Below are positions 12,253-24,401 of a stretch of 64,000 bases of DNA, in pieces. Position numbers and translations under genes: made by a program. The notes under the pieces were generated by a model, which worked only from the letters and a program-made list of their open reading frames with translations, searched no databases and was not told the origin of the DNA. Position 1 is the first letter of the stretch, and the number at the start of each line of letters is the position of its first letter. This DNA comes from Linanthus parryae (Eukaryota > Streptophyta > Magnoliopsida > Ericales > Polemoniaceae): assembly GCA_023055425.1 (NCBI GenBank), contig JALGPY010000004.1, forward strand, positions 115,361,504-115,425,503, in the 5' to 3' direction.

Positions 12253-12513
12253 AAAAGACAAAATCCAAAAATCACAAAGACAGAAGGACCAAAGTGCAAG
12301 GAGACAGAAACTAGTGACCTATAATATGGACTAAAGTGAAAGACAGTACAAACTAATGACATGAAAATTAGAGCAGCAGCTGGCGTTGGATCATGAAATT
12401 AGTTTCGTGGGCTTTTTCTAGGAAATACGTTTGGGTGTCGGAAATACGTGTGTGTGTATATATAATATTACAGTTTTGTTGTTAACATCAGGCGAGCCCT
12501 CTCCTGAGACGCG

Positions 12514-12733
12514 ATGTTAACGATGAAGAATACGACGGCCATCACCCAGTTTGAACAAGAACAGGGACTTTTTGATGGTTGGTGCCAGAGTGCCGCGGCT
12601 GCCGCCATAGTATTAGGTACGATGTCATCTACTACGGTGGTCTCTCAATCTGTATCGGTAAAGCGAGCTATTGGTGAAGTTACTAGCACCATGCATGGAG
12701 ACGAAAGACTTTCATCCAAAAGACAGAAGACAG
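12514..12733 (+). pseudogene. HAC N-terminal fragment, partial duplicate
   Basis: The frame MLTMKNTTAITQFEQEQGLF followed by SVSVKRAIGEVTSTMHGDE is nearly the same as the start of HAC-A at 14314. It also has the same upstream block with a TATA stretch (12456 onward). It stops at KRQKT where an unrelated Copia gag fragment begins. It is therefore a partial tandem copy of the promoter and first 70 or so codons of HAC-A, with no catalytic domain. Confidence 0.8.
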
Positions 12734-12734
12734 A

Positions 12735-13455
12735 AGGGCATCTAATAGACCTCCATTATTCTGTGGTGATAACTTTGTATATTGGAAGACATTGATGAAA
12801 ATTTTCATCATAGATCAGGACATGTAACTATGATCTATTATTGTGAATAGACCAAATCTATTCTATACTACTGTGGATGGTGTTAGAACTGTCAAACCTG
12901 ATGAAGATCTCTCAGTTACTAAACTGGAAGGTATTAAAAAATTACAAAACTTTGAACTTATTATATTGTGCTCTTAGTGCAGATGAGTTCAACAGAATAT
13001 CCAACTGCAAGAATGCAAAGGAGATCTGGGATAAGTTGACTGTTACCTATGAAGGAACTAGCCAAGTCAAGCAGACAAAGATTAATATCCTTTTGAGGCA
13101 CTATGAACTTTTTAAGATGAAATCTGATGAGTCCATCAAAGATATGTTCAAAAGGTTTACAGATATTGTGAACAACTTGGAATCTTTGGGAAAAAGTATT
13201 CTCAAATGAAGAAAAAGTCGGGAAGATTCTCAGAAGCTTGTATAAAGCTAAATGGGAGCCTAAAACTACTGCCATTGAAGAAGCTCAAGATTTAAGCATT
13301 CTGAAACTGGATGACCTGCAAGGGAAGTTACTCATTCATGAGATCTCTATGAATGAGGTTAATGGTGAACCGAGTGAAAATATGTAGAATCTGGCACTCA
13401 AGACAAAATACAATGAAAAATCCCAAAGCCTTGAACCAGAGGAAGATGATGATGA
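12735..13455 (+). pseudogene. Copia gag (UBN2-type) fragment
   Basis: Across small frame changes this reads NRPPLFCGDNFVYWKTLMKI, then EFNRISNCKNAKEIWDKL, TVTYEGTSQVKQTKINIL, and ESIKDMFKRFTDIVNNLESL. These are the standard motifs of the UBN2 gag-polypeptide of Copia elements. It ends in an (ATG)n-like stretch coding for acidic residues at 13445-13460. There are no LTRs, so this is a fragment captured between HAC and LINE pieces. Confidence 0.75.
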
Positions 13456-14092
13456 TGATGATTATCGTAACTCTTTGGATTATTTGGAATATCAGAAATT
13501 TGAAGGTTTTTGAAGATAAATGTCTACAGCCCAATCATATTTATAACTGGGTTCAATTTTTAGTAGAGGATTTCAGACAAAGTGTGAAAAACACCCAAAG
13601 GATTCACGAGAATGATTTACCTATGTTCTGGAAACCTCCACCTCTTGGAACGATAAAGATAAATGTGGATTTTGCGATTTCAGATCATCTTCACAGAGCT
13701 TGTGATGGATCGGTGGTCAGAGATCATACCGGCGCTTTTCTTATGGCTTCAACCATTCTGGTTTCTTGTTGCCCAAATTCATACATCGGTGAAGCTATGG
13801 CTCTTCTGAAAACGGCTCGACTGGCCAGAGTTCTTCATCTTCCTTACGCATCAATTTTTTTTTGAGACAAATTCAGTAAATGTTTTTCGATGGGTTGTGA
13901 AAAGAAGGAATGGTGCAGTGAATGGAATTCGATCTTGACAGAGCTTTGCTCTGTTATTTTTGCTCATCTGCACAGCCGGGTCTCTTTTATTAGGCGCAAT
14001 GAAAACGATGCAGCTCATACGATGGCTACGAGGGGTCTGGGTAATGAAAAGGTTCTCGTCTATTCGGAATTTCCTCCGCCGTTCCTGCTACA
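13456..14092 (+). pseudogene. Second LINE RNase H fragment, duplicate of 11408-12040
   Basis: The sequence follows 11408-12040 closely, including KINVDFAISDHLHRACDGS and the terminal AHTMATRGL. It ends within ACAAAG, where the LINE copy reads GATACAAAGTCTAG but this copy continues ACAAAGACAGAAG, the sequence found at 12262 outside the LINE. The LINE 3' end and A tail are therefore absent, and it arose by duplication, not by its own insertion. Confidence 0.8.
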
Positions 14093-14255
14093 AAGACAGA
14101 AGAACCAAAGTGCAAGGAGACAGAAACTAGTGACCTATTATATGGACTAAAGTGAAAGACAGTACAAACTAATGACATGAAAATTAGAGCATCATGAAAT
14201 TAGTTTCGTGGGCTTTTTCTAGGAAATACGTTTGGGTGTCGGAAATACGTGTGTG

Positions 14256-14265
14256 TATATATAAT
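14256..14265 (+). promoter_or_regulatory. TATA-like element upstream of HAC-A
   Basis: GTATATATAATATTAG lies about 50-60 bp before the HAC-A start codon. The same sequence precedes the N-terminal duplicate (12456-12470) and, reversed, HAC-B (25205-25225). Confidence 0.4.
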
Positions 14266-14313
14266 ATTAGGGTTTTGTTGTTTAACATCAGGCGAGCCCT
14301 CTCCTGAGACGCG

Positions 14314-16591
14314 ATGTTAACGATGAAGAATACGATGGCGTTTGAACAAGAACAGGGACTTTTTGATGGTTGGTACCAGAGTGCCGCGGCTGCCGCCATA
14401 GTATTAGGTCACACTGCATCATCTTCAGTACCACAACCAAGTCAAGGTACGATGTCATCTACTACAGTGGTCTCTCATGTCTCTCAATCTGTATCGGTCA
14501 AGCGAGCTATTGGTGAAGTTACTAGCACCATGCATGGGGACGAAAAGCTTTCATCCAAAAGACAGAAGACGGCAGATACTATATCCTCAAATTTCGAATG
14601 GTTCTCACCGCACTTTAAGGAAGAATTGTCTGATGCTCTAATGTGGTCGTCAACGCCAACCCCTCCCGCGCTTGCAGCAGGAATGGATGTCTCAGCCTCT
14701 AATGATCAGCATCTTGAGAGCTGTAACGAAGAAGGGCGTCAAAGAACTGTGCCTGACCAAGAAACAAAGGGTGATGAGGAGCCAGAGATAACAGGAGTTT
14801 CTTTGGTTGATTACTTCACTTCAGAGGAAGTAAAGCAACATTTATGCAGTCTAAGGCAAGGGAATGAAACAATGACAAATTCTGTTGGAGACTACAACTC
14901 ATGTCAGTTATGTTCCAAGAACAAGCTTGAATTTGCCCCATTATCAGTCTATTGCTCTCTTTGTGGCGTTCTTTTGAAGCAAGATCAGACTTATTATGGT
15001 GCTCTTGAGGAGACTGAGGCGTGTTCCGAGAACTGTTTTTGTACCAAATGCTTTAAGAGATCTCATGGCGATAATATTATTTCATGCTATGGCGTATCCG
15101 TTTCCAAGGCAAAGCTTGGTAGGAAGAAGAACATCAACGAAGACGAAGAATCGTGGGTTCAATGTGATAAATGCCAAGGCTGGCAACACCAGATATTGCA
15201 CTCTACAATGATAAAAGAGACGAAGAAGGAGAAAGCCGATATACATGCCCACCATGCTATTTAGATGGAATGGCAGCTAGAAAGCTCGTGCCCTTGCCCA
15301 AAAAGAATGCTTTTGAAGCGAAAAGATTTACCTACTTCAAAGCTCAGTGACTACATTGAGCAAAGGCTTCATAGCAGTCTCAGAAAAGAAAGAGAAGAGA
15401 GGGCCAATGCGCTGCACACCGACATTTATTCTGTACCTGGAGCATCAGATCTTGTCGTCAGAGTCGTATCATCAGTGGATAAAACATTCCAAGTGAATCC
15501 GCAGTTTTCAAGCATCTTTCACGATGAGGATAAGTACCCGTCTGAGTTCCCATATAAATCAAAGGTGATTCTACTGTTTCAGAAAATAAAAGGTGCAGAT
15601 GTATTCCTATTTGGATTTTACGTGCAGGAGTACGGTTCAGAATGCGCCCAGCCAAATCGCCGCTGTGTCTACATATCATATCTCGATTCTGTCAACTACT
15701 TGAGGCCCCAAGTTAAAACAGTGTCGGGTGAAGCTCTTCGCACCTTTGTCTACCATGAGATATTGATAGGGTACCTAGAGTATTGCAAGAAAAGAGGCTT
15801 TGTGACATGTTACATATGGACATGCCCACCTAAAAAATGACATGATTTCATTTTATACCGCCATCCACAGAGTCAGAAAACACCCAAGACCGATAAGCTC
15901 AGGCAATGGTACGAATCAATGCTAAGGAAAGCAACTGAAGAGGGCATAGTGGTGAATTGCAGCAACTTATACGATCAGTTCTTTCTCCTGACATCAAGGT
16001 CACTGCAGCTCGTCTTCCACAGTTCGATGGTGCCTATTGGTCCTGTGCTGGTGTCGTCGAAATCATTAACAAAATTGAACAAGAAGCAGGGTCGCAGAGT
16101 AAGGCAAAAAGGGCAGTTGCAACAAAGACATCTTTGAAAGCTATGGAAGGAGGACAGACAAATACTCCCAAAGATGTTCTAGTGATGCAGAAATTAGGGA
16201 AGAACATCTTACCTGTGAAGAAGAACTTCATAGTGGTCAACTTGCAATTTTCTTGCTCAGGCTGCAGAGAAGTGATTCGATCAAAAAGCCGATGGACTTG
16301 CAATGAATGTAAACACTTTCAGCTGTGCAACAGATGCTGTTGTGTAGATGGGAGCTCACACGTGTCTAGTCGGGGGAAGAAGCATTTTCTTTCTGAGGTG
16401 AAAGGGGATTGTGTGCCTGTAGATACAGAGGATCAGGATGTGATTCTCAAAAAGAGTTGCTTGGAGAATAGGAACTCTTTCTTGACTTTCTGTGTGGAGA
16501 ATCATTACCAATTTGATACACTTCGTCGCGCGAAGCATTCCTCAATGATGATTCTTTATGAGCTGCACAAATCAATTGTGCCTTGTTAGTG
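14314..16591 (+). pseudogene. HAC-A, CBP/p300-type histone acetyltransferase pseudogene
   Basis: It follows the intact HAC-C protein along its whole length: N-terminal region with a KRAIGE motif, Cys-rich RING/PHD-like region ([23 protein letters not shown]), HAT domain ([35 protein letters not shown]) and ZZ finger ([17 protein letters not shown]). Damage: a one-base deletion near 15192 in CAL shifts the frame; TGA at 15838-15840 replaces the Gly codon after PPKK; a four-base deletion near 15990 removes the end of LQP. The family acetylates histones in the nucleus, but this copy cannot make the whole protein. There are no introns. Confidence 0.85.
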
Positions 16592-16895
16592 ATGGATGGA
16601 GTTGTGGGACATGACCAGGGTTTGATGAATGCTATCCATTATTATGTTACGCCCGCGAACATCCATTTTCAAGCAGAAGATCAGACAAGCGATGATGGCT
16701 CGCATCTTGTGAAGCATCCTTCAAAACTGTATAGAACTTTATGATTGCCAAGAACCTCAATGCGTGGTTTGTAAAGAAGGTGCGAAACAAGTTGATTTGC
16801 AGCATGAAAAGTGGCGATAGGGTTCTTGGATTATCAACTGCGCGCAACTGTTTGTACTGTGACAATTACCTTGTACAATTACCTTGGCAGCTATA
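16592..16895 (+). pseudogene. Remnant of HAC C-terminus (ZZ2 and TAZ2) after HAC-A
   Basis: Just after the HAC stop, a frame reads W-S-C-G-T-stop-P-G-F-D-E-C-Y, matching the ZZ2 core of full-length plant HAC proteins with one Cys codon changed to TGA. Further on is C-Q-V-P-Q-C, resembling the last zinc site of TAZ2. The same stretch follows all four copies. It is an untranslated remnant now; the TAZ2 part is a weak call. Confidence 0.55.
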
Positions 16896-18330
16896 GATTT
16901 ATTTGAAGTCAAGGAATGAAGAAGAAAAAGCGATTTGTAGACGGCACATTAACGTCACATAGGTCATGTATGTAGGGAGTTTAGCGTTTTCCTTTTGTGG
17001 TACGACAGGGAAATAATTGTTTCTTGTCAGTTGTATGTTCCCAGTTTGTTATCACAACAATGTAAATAAACTTTTCGGTAGAGTCATCTAACCGCGCATC
17101 TTTATTTCTACTAATTTCTCTGTACTTCATCTAGTAAGATACATGTTTGAACAAGTTCATTCAATTTAGAATGGACTATATCAAAAAATATTACAGTTAG
17201 GCGACAATTTATCTTTCTTTTTCTTAAACATAGAAAATTGGTTACTTTGAAGATGTTAAATTTTCTAAAATGTTGTAGCTATCTTGTTAGTAAAAAGATC
17301 TGCGTACTCCAATTCTATTTTGTTTTCCAAAATAGCAATGAAGACTTAGCAGTTGCCTCAAACCATCATTGAGCAAGTCTTACTGAACTCAATTGTAGTT
17401 GACCTTAATCCTGACAGTGAAAAACAGTTAACGGTGGTGCACCATTTGTCTCGGGCTTGGTTCAGAGTTACTCCTGCTGGAATAGTGGAGTAGTGGTAAT
17501 ACAAAACCAAAAATGTCATTCATAATAAAAAATAAAAGTTTCTGGTTCGAGGTCAGGGTTACAAAAACAGCCGCTATAAATAGTTATAGAACTAGATATA
17601 GAAAAAGATGAGCGAAAATCGATACTTTGTTGTCCAAAATCACATTGATCAAAGTACCAAATGTGTAAGTGATTGATCAAAGTACCAAATGTGCAACTGA
17701 TTAATTTTACAGGAAGAGAGTAATTGTAAAAGGAAACATCCAGTGTATAACAAGATATAAACCACATCCTGCCCTCTACTGGATCCCAATTTGACATATG
17801 GGACTTTTCTGTATCAGACCCAGATCCACCTGCAATGACCCTGAAAAAGATATAAACTTCATCATATTCAAATTATCAAATCTTGTTTAGATTATTAAAA
17901 AAAAAATGCATCACAAGTTTAAAGAACGACATCGCTACCGTGTGTCCGAACGAATAAACTTTTGCGAAAAGACGCATATAGAGAAAGAAAAGAAGCTCCG
18001 GCACTGCCCCCATATCGGGCACAACAGCAAATTAAACCATAATAGATACTAACACATCGAAACTAAAGATGTAACCACACGTCGACTTCACTTATCTACC
18101 AACATACAGGTCGATATATTAGCCAATGCCATGGCCTGATTGTCCTTCATGAATGTTCAGTAGTAAGATGAATTAAAATTTTCTCCAATAAATGAATTAT
18201 ACGAGAAAGGGGAAGCGAATCCCTTAGTGTAGTAAATCCTAACTCAAACGACCCCACTACTCATACAATCAAAAATACCATTAGCTCGCAAATAGTAGCG
18301 AGTTGCGCAGGTCTAAGAAGGAATTGTAAG
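16896..18330 (+). repeat. Conserved 3' flank of HAC-A
   Basis: This non-coding stretch is shared, in matching orientation relative to the HAC gene, with the 3' flanks of HAC-B (19660-21080), HAC-C (34660-36100) and HAC-D (from 47911). It includes a (T/A)CCAAATGTG(C/T) pair near 17640-17700 and a conserved block around 17760-17850 reading GGSGSD...MSNWDPVEGR on the opposite strand, possibly a decayed exon. No intact gene was found. Confidence 0.6.
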
Positions 18331-18667
18331 ATGGTGAAATCGTCCTCCCTTGATTTCTTATTTACAACTCAATATATAGACAAGTACATTGTTCTAATTT
18401 AAAGACTAAGTCCGATGTGGGACTTTTATTTACATAAAAAGTACTATTACTATTACTCCCCCGCAGTCACATCGGGAGGTTCTCGAACACTGAGACTGGA
18501 ACGAAAGCGCTGGAAAAGAGCTCGAGGAAGCCCTTTGGTGAAGATGTCGGCATACTGGTAATCTGCCGGAATGTGTAACACGCGAAGTTGACCCAACCAA
18601 ATTTTCTCACGAACAAAGTGAAGATCAATCTCGACGTGTTTGGTGCGCTGATGTTTATCTTTCTCAA
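18330..18667 (-). mobile_element. 3' end of a Copia element (RNase H tail, PPT and partial LTR)
   Basis: On the minus strand, 18667 to about 18445 reads KHVEIDLHFVREKIWLGQL and QYADIFTKGLPRALFQRF, the end of a Copia RNase H domain. It is followed by a polypurine tract (GCGGGGGAG) and about 120 bp of LTR ending CACCATCTTACA. The rest of the element is absent. It joins the HAC-A 3' flank at ATTCC and marks the centre of the large inverted repeat. Confidence 0.75.
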
Positions 18668-21084
18668 TTCTTAAAATCTTTATGTCGACTTTGTAGAAGT
18701 TTGACTTATGTTTATTATTGATGTGCAGATATCTGAGGAGATGTGTACAGACAAATTTGTTGAGAGCAGGTAGAAAAACTTTCCTTTAATGAGATTGTGG
18801 TTGGGGGTTTTCTAGGCGTTTCTTAAGATAGTTTCTGACTAACCATCTAAAGGTTGTGGTGTAATGTGTACACGTGTTGACGCAGTAGTCCTTCTAGATA
18901 ACTACGTTTTGACACTAGAGCTGCATGGTTTCCCAAAGTACTCCATAATATTTGAGATCAAATCTTATGTCCTCTGTAATTACACACTCACTGAGCTCAT
19001 TGGAAGTCAAAATGCCTCAACGAACTGTGAAGTACGTAATAGTTTGCTGACTGCTGCAAAAGAGATTTTATGATTTATTCTTATCTTTGTACACTCTCTG
19101 AAAAACTGTATCCTGCATTCCGTTGTTTGGAGTATAACAATTCCTGATAGTTTGTGGAACATCTTTAATGTTCTGAAACTAATGTCAGCTTTTGATTTGT
19201 AGCTTCTGGAATTTCGATGCACTGTTCCAGCCACAACAACACCTGCTCGTGATTCTCACGATACATTCTTCTTAGAAGGTTTTGGTTGGCTTTGAGTTCA
19301 ATACTGTGCATTGAGTGACTAGATTCTTTCTGATGCTAAGGTATATCTACAGATCCATCCACTACAAAGACGCTACCTGAAGATTATGTTGAGCGGGTGA
19401 GGGTATGCAACCACAAGTTCATCTTACTTCAATACTCTCACTTGGATGCCATTTATGATTTTTAGTTGTGTGTATACTAAGGTATAACGTGCAGTTATGG
19501 ATATGACTGGAAAATAGAGAAGGCAAACAAAAATCTCATACGTACTCATACAACTTCTGTATCTTCAAGAATGCTGTAAAAACTTGCTCAGTTATATTAG
19601 TCTACTAACAAACCTTAAATAGTTTTACTTCGGTATTAATGTCCTTGGATTCTTATTCCTTCTTAGACCTGCGCATCTTCCTACTATTTAATGAGCTTAT
19701 GGTATTTTTGATTATATGAGTAGTGGGGTCGTTTGCTTCCCCTTACTCATATAACTCATTTAGTGAGAAGATTTTGATTCGTTAGTTTTTTTAACGGTTA
19801 GTATGAGTATTTTGGTATTTTGCAAAGATAAAATAACACAAAAAGTACCCATTTTCACGACTTTGTTATAATTTAGTACTGCATTTTTTATTTCGATAAT
19901 ATAAATACACATAATTTTATTTTGATGTGAATTTGGTTCCCTCAATTGCGAAAATGACCACAATAATCTAAAATTACCAAAAAAAATGTTGAATCTAGTG
20001 AACATTGATGAAGGACGCTCAACCCATGGCATTGGCTAATATACTGACCTGCTTGCTGGTAGATAAGTGAGGTGACGTGTGTGGTTACATCTTTAGTTTT
20101 GAATGTGTTAGTATCTACTTTGGTTTAATTTGCTGTTGTACCCAATAAGGGGGCAGTGCCGGAGCTTCATTTCTTTCTCGACTTGCGTCTTTTAGCAAAA
20201 GTTATATTACACTTGATGTCGTTTGGACACAAGGTAATGATGTCGTTCTTTAAACTTGTGATGCATTTTGTTAAATAATTTAAACAAAATTTGATCATTT
20301 GAATATGATGAAGATTATATCCTTTTCTGGGTCATTGCAGGTGGATCTGGGTCTGATCAAGAAAAGTCCGATATGTCGAATTGGGATCCAGTAGAGGGCA
20401 GGCTGTGGTGGTTTATCTTGTTATACATTGGAAGTTTCCTTTTACAATTACTCTCTTCCTGTAAAATTAATCAGTTGCACATTTGGTACTTTGATCAATC
20501 AGTTGCACATTGGTACTTTGATCAATGTGATTTTGGGCCAACAAAGTATCTATTTCATTGTCAGGATGAATGTCAACTACAATAGAGTTCAGTAAGACTT
20601 GGTCAATGATGGTTTGAGGGCAACTGCCAAGTCTTCATTGCTATTTTGGAAGACCAAATAAAATTGGAGCAAGCAGACCTTTTTACTAACAAGCTAGCTA
20701 CGACATTTTAGAAAATTTAACATCTCCAAAGTAAGCAATTTTCTATGTTTACAAAAAAGAAAGATAAAATGTCGCCTAAACTTTAATTTTTTGTTAGTTT
20801 GATATGGCCCATTCTAAATTGAATGAACTTGTTCAAACATGTATCTTACTAGATGAAGCACAGAGAAATTAGTAGAAATAGAGATGCGCGGCTAAATGAC
20901 TCTACTGAAAAGGTTATTTACATTGTTGTTCTGTGTGATAACAAACTGGGAACATACAACTGACATGAAACAATTATATCCCTGTCGTACCACCTAAGGA
21001 AAACGCATAACTCCCTCTAAATACTTACATATTATGCCGTCTACATATAGCTTTTGCTTCTGCATTCCTTGAGTCTTAATAAAC
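18668..21084 (-). repeat. Conserved 3' flank of HAC-B
   Basis: It corresponds to 33225-36100 by direct comparison. Two segments look exon-like in all copies: around 19350-19465 (TLPEDYVE and HLDAIYDF followed by a stop) and around 20340-20400 after a splice-acceptor-like TTGCAG (GGSGSDQEKSDMSNWDPVEG). I do not recognise the protein. About 200 bp of AT-rich DNA near 19790-19990 is extra here. No intact gene is visible. Confidence 0.5.
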
Positions 21085-23315
21085 CTAAAGCTGCCAAGGT
21101 AATTGTATAAGGTAATTGTCACAGCACAAACAGTTTCTGTTGATCATCCAAGAACCCTTTCGACACTTTTCATGCTGGAAACCAACTTGTTGCGCACCTT
21201 CTTTACAAACCATGCGTTGAGGTACTTGGCAATTATAAAGTTCCTTACAGTTTCGACAACAACCATCTACCCAGACACTGCATTTTGAAGGATGCTTCAC
21301 AAGATGAAAATATCTTGCCATCATCGCTTGTCTGATCTTCTAATTGAAAATGTATATCTTCGCGGGCGTAAATAATAATGGATACCATTCATCAAACCCT
21401 GGTCATGTCCCACAACTACATCCATCATTCAACAGGATATCAAGGCACAATTGATTTGTGCAGCTCATAAAGGATCATCATTGAGGAATGCTTTGCGCGA
21501 CGAAGTGTATCAAATTGGTAATGATTCTCCACACAGAAAGTCAAGAAAGAGTTCCTATTCTCCAAGGAACTCTTTTTGAGAATCACATCGTGATCTTCTG
21601 TATTAACTGGCACACCAATACCATCCACTTGAACCTCAGAAAAAAAAAATGCTTCTTGCCCCGACTAGATACGTGTGAGGTCCCATTTACACAATAGCAT
21701 CTTTTGCACAGCTGAAAGTGTTTACATTCATTGCAAGTCCATCGGCTTTTGGATCGAATCACTTCTCTGCAGCGTGAGCAAGAAAGTTGCAAGTTGACCA
21801 CTATGAAGTTCTCCTTCACAGGTAAGATCTTTTTCCCTAATTTTTGCATCAGTAGAACATCTTTGGGAGTATTTGTCTGTCCTCCTTCCATAGCTTTCAT
21901 AGATGTCTTTGTTGCAACTGCCCTTTTTGCCTTACTCTGCGACCCTGCTTCTTGTTCAATTTTGTTAATGATTTCGACGACACCAGCACAGGACCAATAG
22001 GCACCATCGAACTGTGGAAGACGAGCTGCAGTGACCTTGATGTCAGGCTGGAGAAAGAACTGATCGTATAAGTTGCTGCAATTCACCACTATGCCCTCTT
22101 CAGTTGCTTTCCTTAGCATTGATTCGTACCATTGCCTGAGCTTATCGGTCTTCGGGGTTTTCTGACTCTGTGGATGGCGGTATAAAATGAAATCATCTCA
22201 TTTTTTAGGTGGGCATGTCCATATGTAACATGTCGCAAAGCCTATTTTCTTGCAATACTCAAGGTACCCTATCAATATCTCATGGTAGACAAAGGTGCGA
22301 AGAACTTCACCCGACACTGTTTTAACTTGGGGCCTCAAGTAGTTGACAGAATCGAGATATGATATGTAGACACAGCGGCGATTTGGCTGGGCGCATTCTG
22401 AACCGTACTCCTGCACGTAAAATCCAAATAGGAATACATCTGCACCTTTGATTTATATGGGAACTCAGACGGGAACTTATCCTCATCGTGAACGATGCTT
22501 GAAAACTGCGGATTCACTTGGAATGTTTTATCCACTGATGATATGACTCTGACGACAAGATCTGATGCTCCTGGTACAGAATAAATGTCGGTGTGCAGCG
22601 CATTGGTCCTCTCTTCTCTTTCTTTTCTGAGACTGCTATGAAGCCTTTTCTCAATGCAGTTACTGAGCTTTAAAGTAGGTTAATATTTTGCTTCAAAAGC
22701 ATTCTTTTTTGGCAAGGGCACTAGCTTTCGAGCTGCTATTCCATCTAAATAGCATGTTGGGCATGTATATCGGCTTTCTCCTTCTTCGTCTCTTTTATCA
22801 TTGTAGAGTGCACATATCTGGTGTTGCCAGCCTTGGCATTTATCACATTGAACCTGTTATGAATTGGTGATCAAAACACCTAGCTTGAAGTTGGCCATCA
22901 AACCGAATTGGCGAAGCATTGAAGATTTGTAGTTAAGAAGCAGCAGTTCAACGGGTCTGGAACAGTTCGACGGGTATGGAACAGTTCGATAGTGACAAGT
23001 CCGAACAGTTCGATAGGGCGGCTGACTTTGTTTCCTTGTTCGTTTTTGGTATCTTCTTTGTTTCTTGGGCACCAAGTCGGTATCCTAGGACTATATAAGG
23101 ACCTATGGTCGTGGCTTGTTGGTGTGTGGTGTGTTTTGGATTGTAATTGGCTCTCTCATCAATAAATCGGGTTGTTTTGGCCGTGGATGTAGCTAGCCTA
23201 AAAACTAGTGAACCACGTTAAATTTTTGTGTTGTTCTTTATCTTCTTCTTCTTCTCATCACTCTTCTTGTTCCCCGACAACTGGCATCGTGCTTCCGCGT
23301 AAGTACTCTAACAAG

Positions 23316-23327
23316 TGGTATCAGAGC
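23316..23327 (+). other. Primer-binding site, initiator tRNA-Met type
   Basis: TGGTATCAGAGC lies two bases after the CA end of the LTR. This is the standard plant LTR-retrotransposon priming site and fixes the element's orientation as +. Confidence 0.85.
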
Positions 23328-23436
23328 CTGGTTGTTGGGTTAGGGTTTGTTTGTGAGGAGTGATGGCGAATTCGTTTCAGATGAAGATATATCGTGTTGA
23401 TGAGAATATTGTTGATACACCCACCACCAGGTTCCT

Positions 23437-23610
23437 TATTGGGGGAGCTATTGAGTTCCTTATTTTGGGAGCTATCGGGTTCCTTGTTGTGGGAGCTATC
23501 GGGTTTCTTCTTGGGGGAACAATCGGGTTCCTTATTGGGGGAACTATTGAGTTCCTGGTTGTGGGAGCTATCGGGTTCCTTATTGTGGGATCTATCGGGT
23601 TCTTTGCCAT
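23437..23610 (+). repeat. 24-bp minisatellite, about seven units
   Basis: Units of the form GGGAGCTATCGGGTTCCTTG plus 4 bases recur with substitutions from about 23437 to 23610. Being a multiple of three, each unit adds eight residues (G-A-I-G-F-L-V-V type), giving a very hydrophobic repeat in the open frame. The reverse complement also stays open. It sits in the leader/gag region of the truncated retroelement. Confidence 0.75.
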
Positions 23611-24401
23611 GGAGCATCGGGCGCGCATTCTAGCGCGAATTTGGAGGTTCACGTGCAATTGGCGTTCCGGCGCATTCGGGCTTCAAACACGGAGCATTGG
23701 GCTTGTGGATCTCAATCGGGCTCTTCCGTTGCAAGAACTCGTAAGAGTTGGAGCATCGGCTTGGAGCGATCTTGTTCGGGCCGCTAGGAGGATTCAAGTC
23801 AAGGTGGAGATGGCTCGAATCAACCGGCGGATTTGGCTCGTGGAATGGAGCAATTGACGTGTCTTGTTGGCACGCGATTGGTTGGTAGCGCGTTATTAGG
23901 CGCATATTAGATTGGTTACATGTTATTGGACATGTATTGATTGGCGGCGTGTTATTGTGCACGCATTGATTGTTGGCACGTTATTGGGCGTGTCTTGATT
24001 GACGTCTTGGTACGGTACTTTGGCGACGCAATTGGCATGACTTGTTTGATAGGCACTTCTCAAGAGCACGCCTCAGTCTCCTCAAGAGCACCATAATAAG
24101 TCTGATCTTGCTTCAAAAGAATGACACAAAGAGAGCAATAGACTGATAATGGGGCAAAAGCAAGCTTGTTCTTGGCACATAGCTGACATGAGTTGTAGTC
24201 TCCAACAGAATTTGTCATTGTTTCATTCCCCTTCCTTAGACTGCATAAATGTTGCTTTACTTCCTCTGTAGTGAAGTAATCAACCAAAGAAACTCCTGTT
24301 ATCTCTGGCTCCTCATCACCCTTTGTTTCTTGGTCAGGCACAGTTCTTTGACGCCCTTCTTCGTTACGGCTCTCAAGATGCTGATCATTAGAGGCTGAGA
24401 C

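Larger units (their letters stand above)
10070..18330 (+). repeat. Left arm of large inverted repeat carrying HAC-A
   Basis: Read forward, this arm matches the reverse complement of 18665-26487. Checkpoints: the block around 10195-10440 matches 26160-26370 reversed; the SINE at 10737 matches 25829 reversed; HAC-A matches HAC-B; 17380-18330 matches 19660-20600 reversed. The arms differ by many substitutions and by insertions private to each arm, so the structure is old. Extra material in this arm includes the LINE, the Copia gag piece and a second LINE fragment. Confidence 0.8.
22855..24065 (+). mobile_element. Truncated LTR retroelement inserted in HAC-B
   Basis: A 459-bp LTR (22855-23313, TGTTATGAATT...CTCTAACA) is followed after two bases by a perfect tRNA-iMet primer-binding site (TGGTATCAGAGC, 23316-23327). 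A leader and an open frame starting at 23363 (MANSFQMKIYRVDENIVD) follow. There is no recognisable pol and no 3' LTR; the element is cut off at 24065, where HAC sequence resumes at CACGCCTCAG. The insertion, or a later deletion, removed HAC codons. Confidence 0.75.

Noticed and set aside
12735..13455. Intact Copia element between HAC pieces
   Set aside because: Only a gag fragment with frame changes, no LTR, primer site or pol.
23437..23610. CRISPR-like array
   Set aside because: Units are contiguous 24-mers without spacers, in a plant retroelement.
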